Of a DNA stretch of 64,000 nucleotides, positions 62,625 through 64,000 are shown one piece after another; position 1 is the stretch's first letter; every line of letters begins with the position of its first letter. Location: positions 62,001-126,000 of the forward strand of contig UBTF01000010.1 of assembly GCA_900468285.1 (NCBI GenBank), read 5' to 3'. The notes under the pieces were generated by a model. The model made no database searches, was not told the DNA's origin, and saw nothing but the letters and a program-made list of their open reading frames with translations. This DNA is from Hyphomicrobiales bacterium (GTDB taxonomy: Bacteria > Pseudomonadota > Alphaproteobacteria > Rhizobiales > Rhizobiaceae). The translations under genes were made by a program, and so were the position numbers.

Positions 62625-63490
62625 CAGTTGCCATCGACGTCGCCAACGTGACCAGGAAATCGGAAAATCGCGCCTGGAAGAAAATGAAGCGCAACAAGAG
62701 CGCCATTGCCGGGTTGATCATCATATCCTTTTTCGTGCTGCTTGCACTTGTTGCGCCGCTTCTGCCACTTGCCGATCCCTATGCCACGAGCTGGAGCGCC
62801 ATTCGAAAGGCGCCGTCCATGGCGCGCTGGATGGGTACTGACGATATTGGAAGGGATATTCTGTCGCGCATGATCTGGGGCGCGCAGGCTTCGCTGATGG
62901 CGGGGGTTATTTCCGTGGCCATCGCCGTTGCAGCCGGCGTCCCGCTCGGACTTGTGTCCGGCTATTTCGGCGGCTGGATCGATCAGGTGATCTCGCGGAT
63001 CACCGAAGCATTTCTTGCTATGCCATTTCTCATCATGGCCATCGCACTCGCCGCCTTTCTGGGGCCGAGCCTTGGCAACGCCATGATCGCCATCGGTCTT
63101 TCCGCCATGCCCGTCTTCATCAGGTTGACGCGGGCCCAGGTCCTTGCCGTCAAGAGTGAGGACTATATCGAAGGGGCCCGCTCGATTGGCCTTGGCCACC
63201 ATGACATCATGCTGCGTTACATTCTGCCAAACATCGTGCCGCCCATCATCGTGCAGGCCACGCTCACCGTCGCCACAGCCATCATCGCCGAAGCCAGCCT
63301 TTCTTTCCTAGGGCTTGGACAGCAGGCACCCGCGGCCAGTTGGGGCTCGATGCTGAATGTGGCGAAGAATTACCTCTCGCAAGCGCCCTGGATGGCCATG
63401 TGGCCCGGCGCCGCAATCTTTCTCGTGGTCATTGGCTTCAACCTGCTGGGTGATGGCTTGCGCGATGCACTTGACCCCCGTGAACATTGA
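62621..63490 (+). CDS. Peptide ABC transporter permease (DppC-type)
   Basis: This 289-residue permease has a basic N-terminus, a first helix (SAIAGLIIISFFVLLALVA), the GTDDIGRDILSRMIWGAQ motif of DppC proteins and the EAA loop DYIEGARSIGLGHHDIM. It starts at 62621, overlapping the previous stop. The matching ATPase genes are not in the window and are probably further downstream. Confidence 0.93.
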   Translation: MTVAIDVANVTRKSENRAWKKMKRNKSAIAGLIIISFFVLLALVAPLLPLADPYATSWSAIRKAPSMARWMGTDDIGRDILSRMIWGAQASLMAGVISVAIAVAAGVPLGLVSGYFGGWIDQVISRITEAFLAMPFLIMAIALAAFLGPSLGNAMIAIGLSAMPVFIRLTRAQVLAVKSEDYIEGARSIGLGHHDIMLRYILPNIVPPIIVQATLTVATAIIAEASLSFLGLGQQAPAASWGSMLNVAKNYLSQAPWMAMWPGAAIFLVVIGFNLLGDGLRDALDPREH

Positions 63491-63514
63491 TATCTACGCA
63501 CCGAAGGAAACAAC

Positions 63515-64000
63515 ATGACTGCATTCACAACCCGCCCAGAAATCCTCGGTACGTTCGGGGTGGTCACATCCACGCACTGGATTGCCTCATCGGTTGGTAT
63601 GAGCATTCTCGAAAAAGGCGGAAATGCATTTGACGCTGCCGTCGCCACCGGTTTTGTCCTGCAGGTTCTGGAGCCGCATCTCAACGGCCCTGGCGGCGAT
63701 ATGCCTGCCGTGATCTATTCCCGCAAGAAGGACAAGGTGGAGGTCATCTGCGCGCAGGGCCCTGCACCTGCTGCGGCAACAATCGACCACTATAGGAGTG
63801 AGGGGCTGGATCTCATCCCTGGCGACGGCCTGCTTTCGACCGTCATCCCCGGCGCGTTCGATGGCTGGATGCTGATGTTGCGGGACTATGGTTCCATGAG
63901 CGTGAGGGAGGTGCTGGAGCCAGCCATTTACTATCTGGAGAATGGCCACCCGATGTTACCGCGTGTTTCTGCCTCGATTGCCGGGCTCGCGGAATTTTTC
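63515..64000 (+). CDS. ggt: Gamma-glutamyltransferase, N-terminal part (3' end outside window)
   Basis: The 162 visible residues match the start of gamma-glutamyltranspeptidase-family Ntn-hydrolases: ILEKGGNAFDAAVATGF, then PHLNGPGGDMPAVIY and PGAFDGWMLMLRDYG. The self-cleavage threonine lies beyond the window. There is no signal peptide, so the enzyme should be cytoplasmic. AAGGAAAC precedes the ATG. Next to a peptide importer, it suggests breakdown of imported gamma-glutamyl peptides or glutathione. Confidence 0.9.
   Translation, partial: MTAFTTRPEILGTFGVVTSTHWIASSVGMSILEKGGNAFDAAVATGFVLQVLEPHLNGPGGDMPAVIYSRKKDKVEVICAQGPAPAAATIDHYRSEGLDLIPGDGLLSTVIPGAFDGWMLMLRDYGSMSVREVLEPAIYYLENGHPMLPRVSASIAGLAEFF

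Overview
The window looks like chromosome or chromid sequence from an alphaproteobacterium of the Rhizobiaceae, most likely Agrobacterium or Rhizobium. The grounds are many ABC importers for sugars and peptides, two iron-chelate uptake systems, an IRO-type (TGA-N9-TCA) iron box, a DUF1127 gene followed by loop-CCTCCTCCC RNA hairpins, a VirC1-like ParA and a second-type chemotaxis operon. No species can be named from the sequence alone. There is no integrase, transposase, phage gene or CRISPR array.

Layout. 1-1507: end of an iron-chelate ABC importer (permease cut by the window edge, then ATPase). 1508-2760: gene-poor, with a tRNA-Gln(CTG) on the minus strand. 2761-3807: zinc alcohol dehydrogenase. 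3995-14148, minus strand: a chemotaxis operon read as STAS protein, CheY, CheA, CheW, receptor, receptor, CheW, CheR, CheB, ending in a ParA-like ATPase. 15010-21299, plus strand: a sugar ABC importer with a sugar isomerase/epimerase and an oxidoreductase. 21340-25445: endonuclease/exonuclease/phosphatase protein, cardiolipin synthase-like protein, lipoprotein L,D-transpeptidase and a TusA-like protein. 25460-27272: queE, queD and queC for 7-deazaguanine synthesis. 27397-29379: a secreted PAP2 acid phosphatase with an autotransporter-type repeat, behind a probable Pho box. 29539-36723: a siderophore ABC importer divergent from a TonB-dependent receptor, then an AraC regulator. 37143-40400: LtrA-like membrane protein, PAS-LuxR regulator, and scoA and scoB (succinyl-CoA:3-ketoacid CoA-transferase).

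40401-41045 is the most interesting stretch. A 48-residue DUF1127 gene is closed by a GNRA-loop terminator and followed by four tandem RNA hairpins. Each hairpin presents CCTCCTCCC in its loop, and the last two end in T-tracts. This matches the CcsR ('cuckoo') small RNA family of alphaproteobacteria. DNA polymerase IV then converges on the array.

42240-48001: a TetR regulator divergent from a paoABC-like molybdenum hydroxylase operon whose XdhC-type chaperone gene comes first; a perfect 20-bp palindrome lies in the shared promoter region. 48070-59159: an amino-sugar and cell-wall-sugar locus, with nagA, a SIS-family deaminase, a GntR regulator and nagK on the minus strand, and murQ, a sugar ABC importer, an oxidoreductase and cutC on the plus strand. 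Two near-identical 19-bp sites stand back to back in the divergent promoter. 59244-64000: a FadR-type GntR regulator whose start codon lies in its own probable operator, a peptide ABC importer and the start of a gamma-glutamyltransferase.

A recurring architectural feature is that all three importers with a separate solute-binding protein gene upstream of the permeases carry an 11-12 bp inverted repeat directly after that gene. This placement usually raises binding-protein output relative to the membrane subunits.
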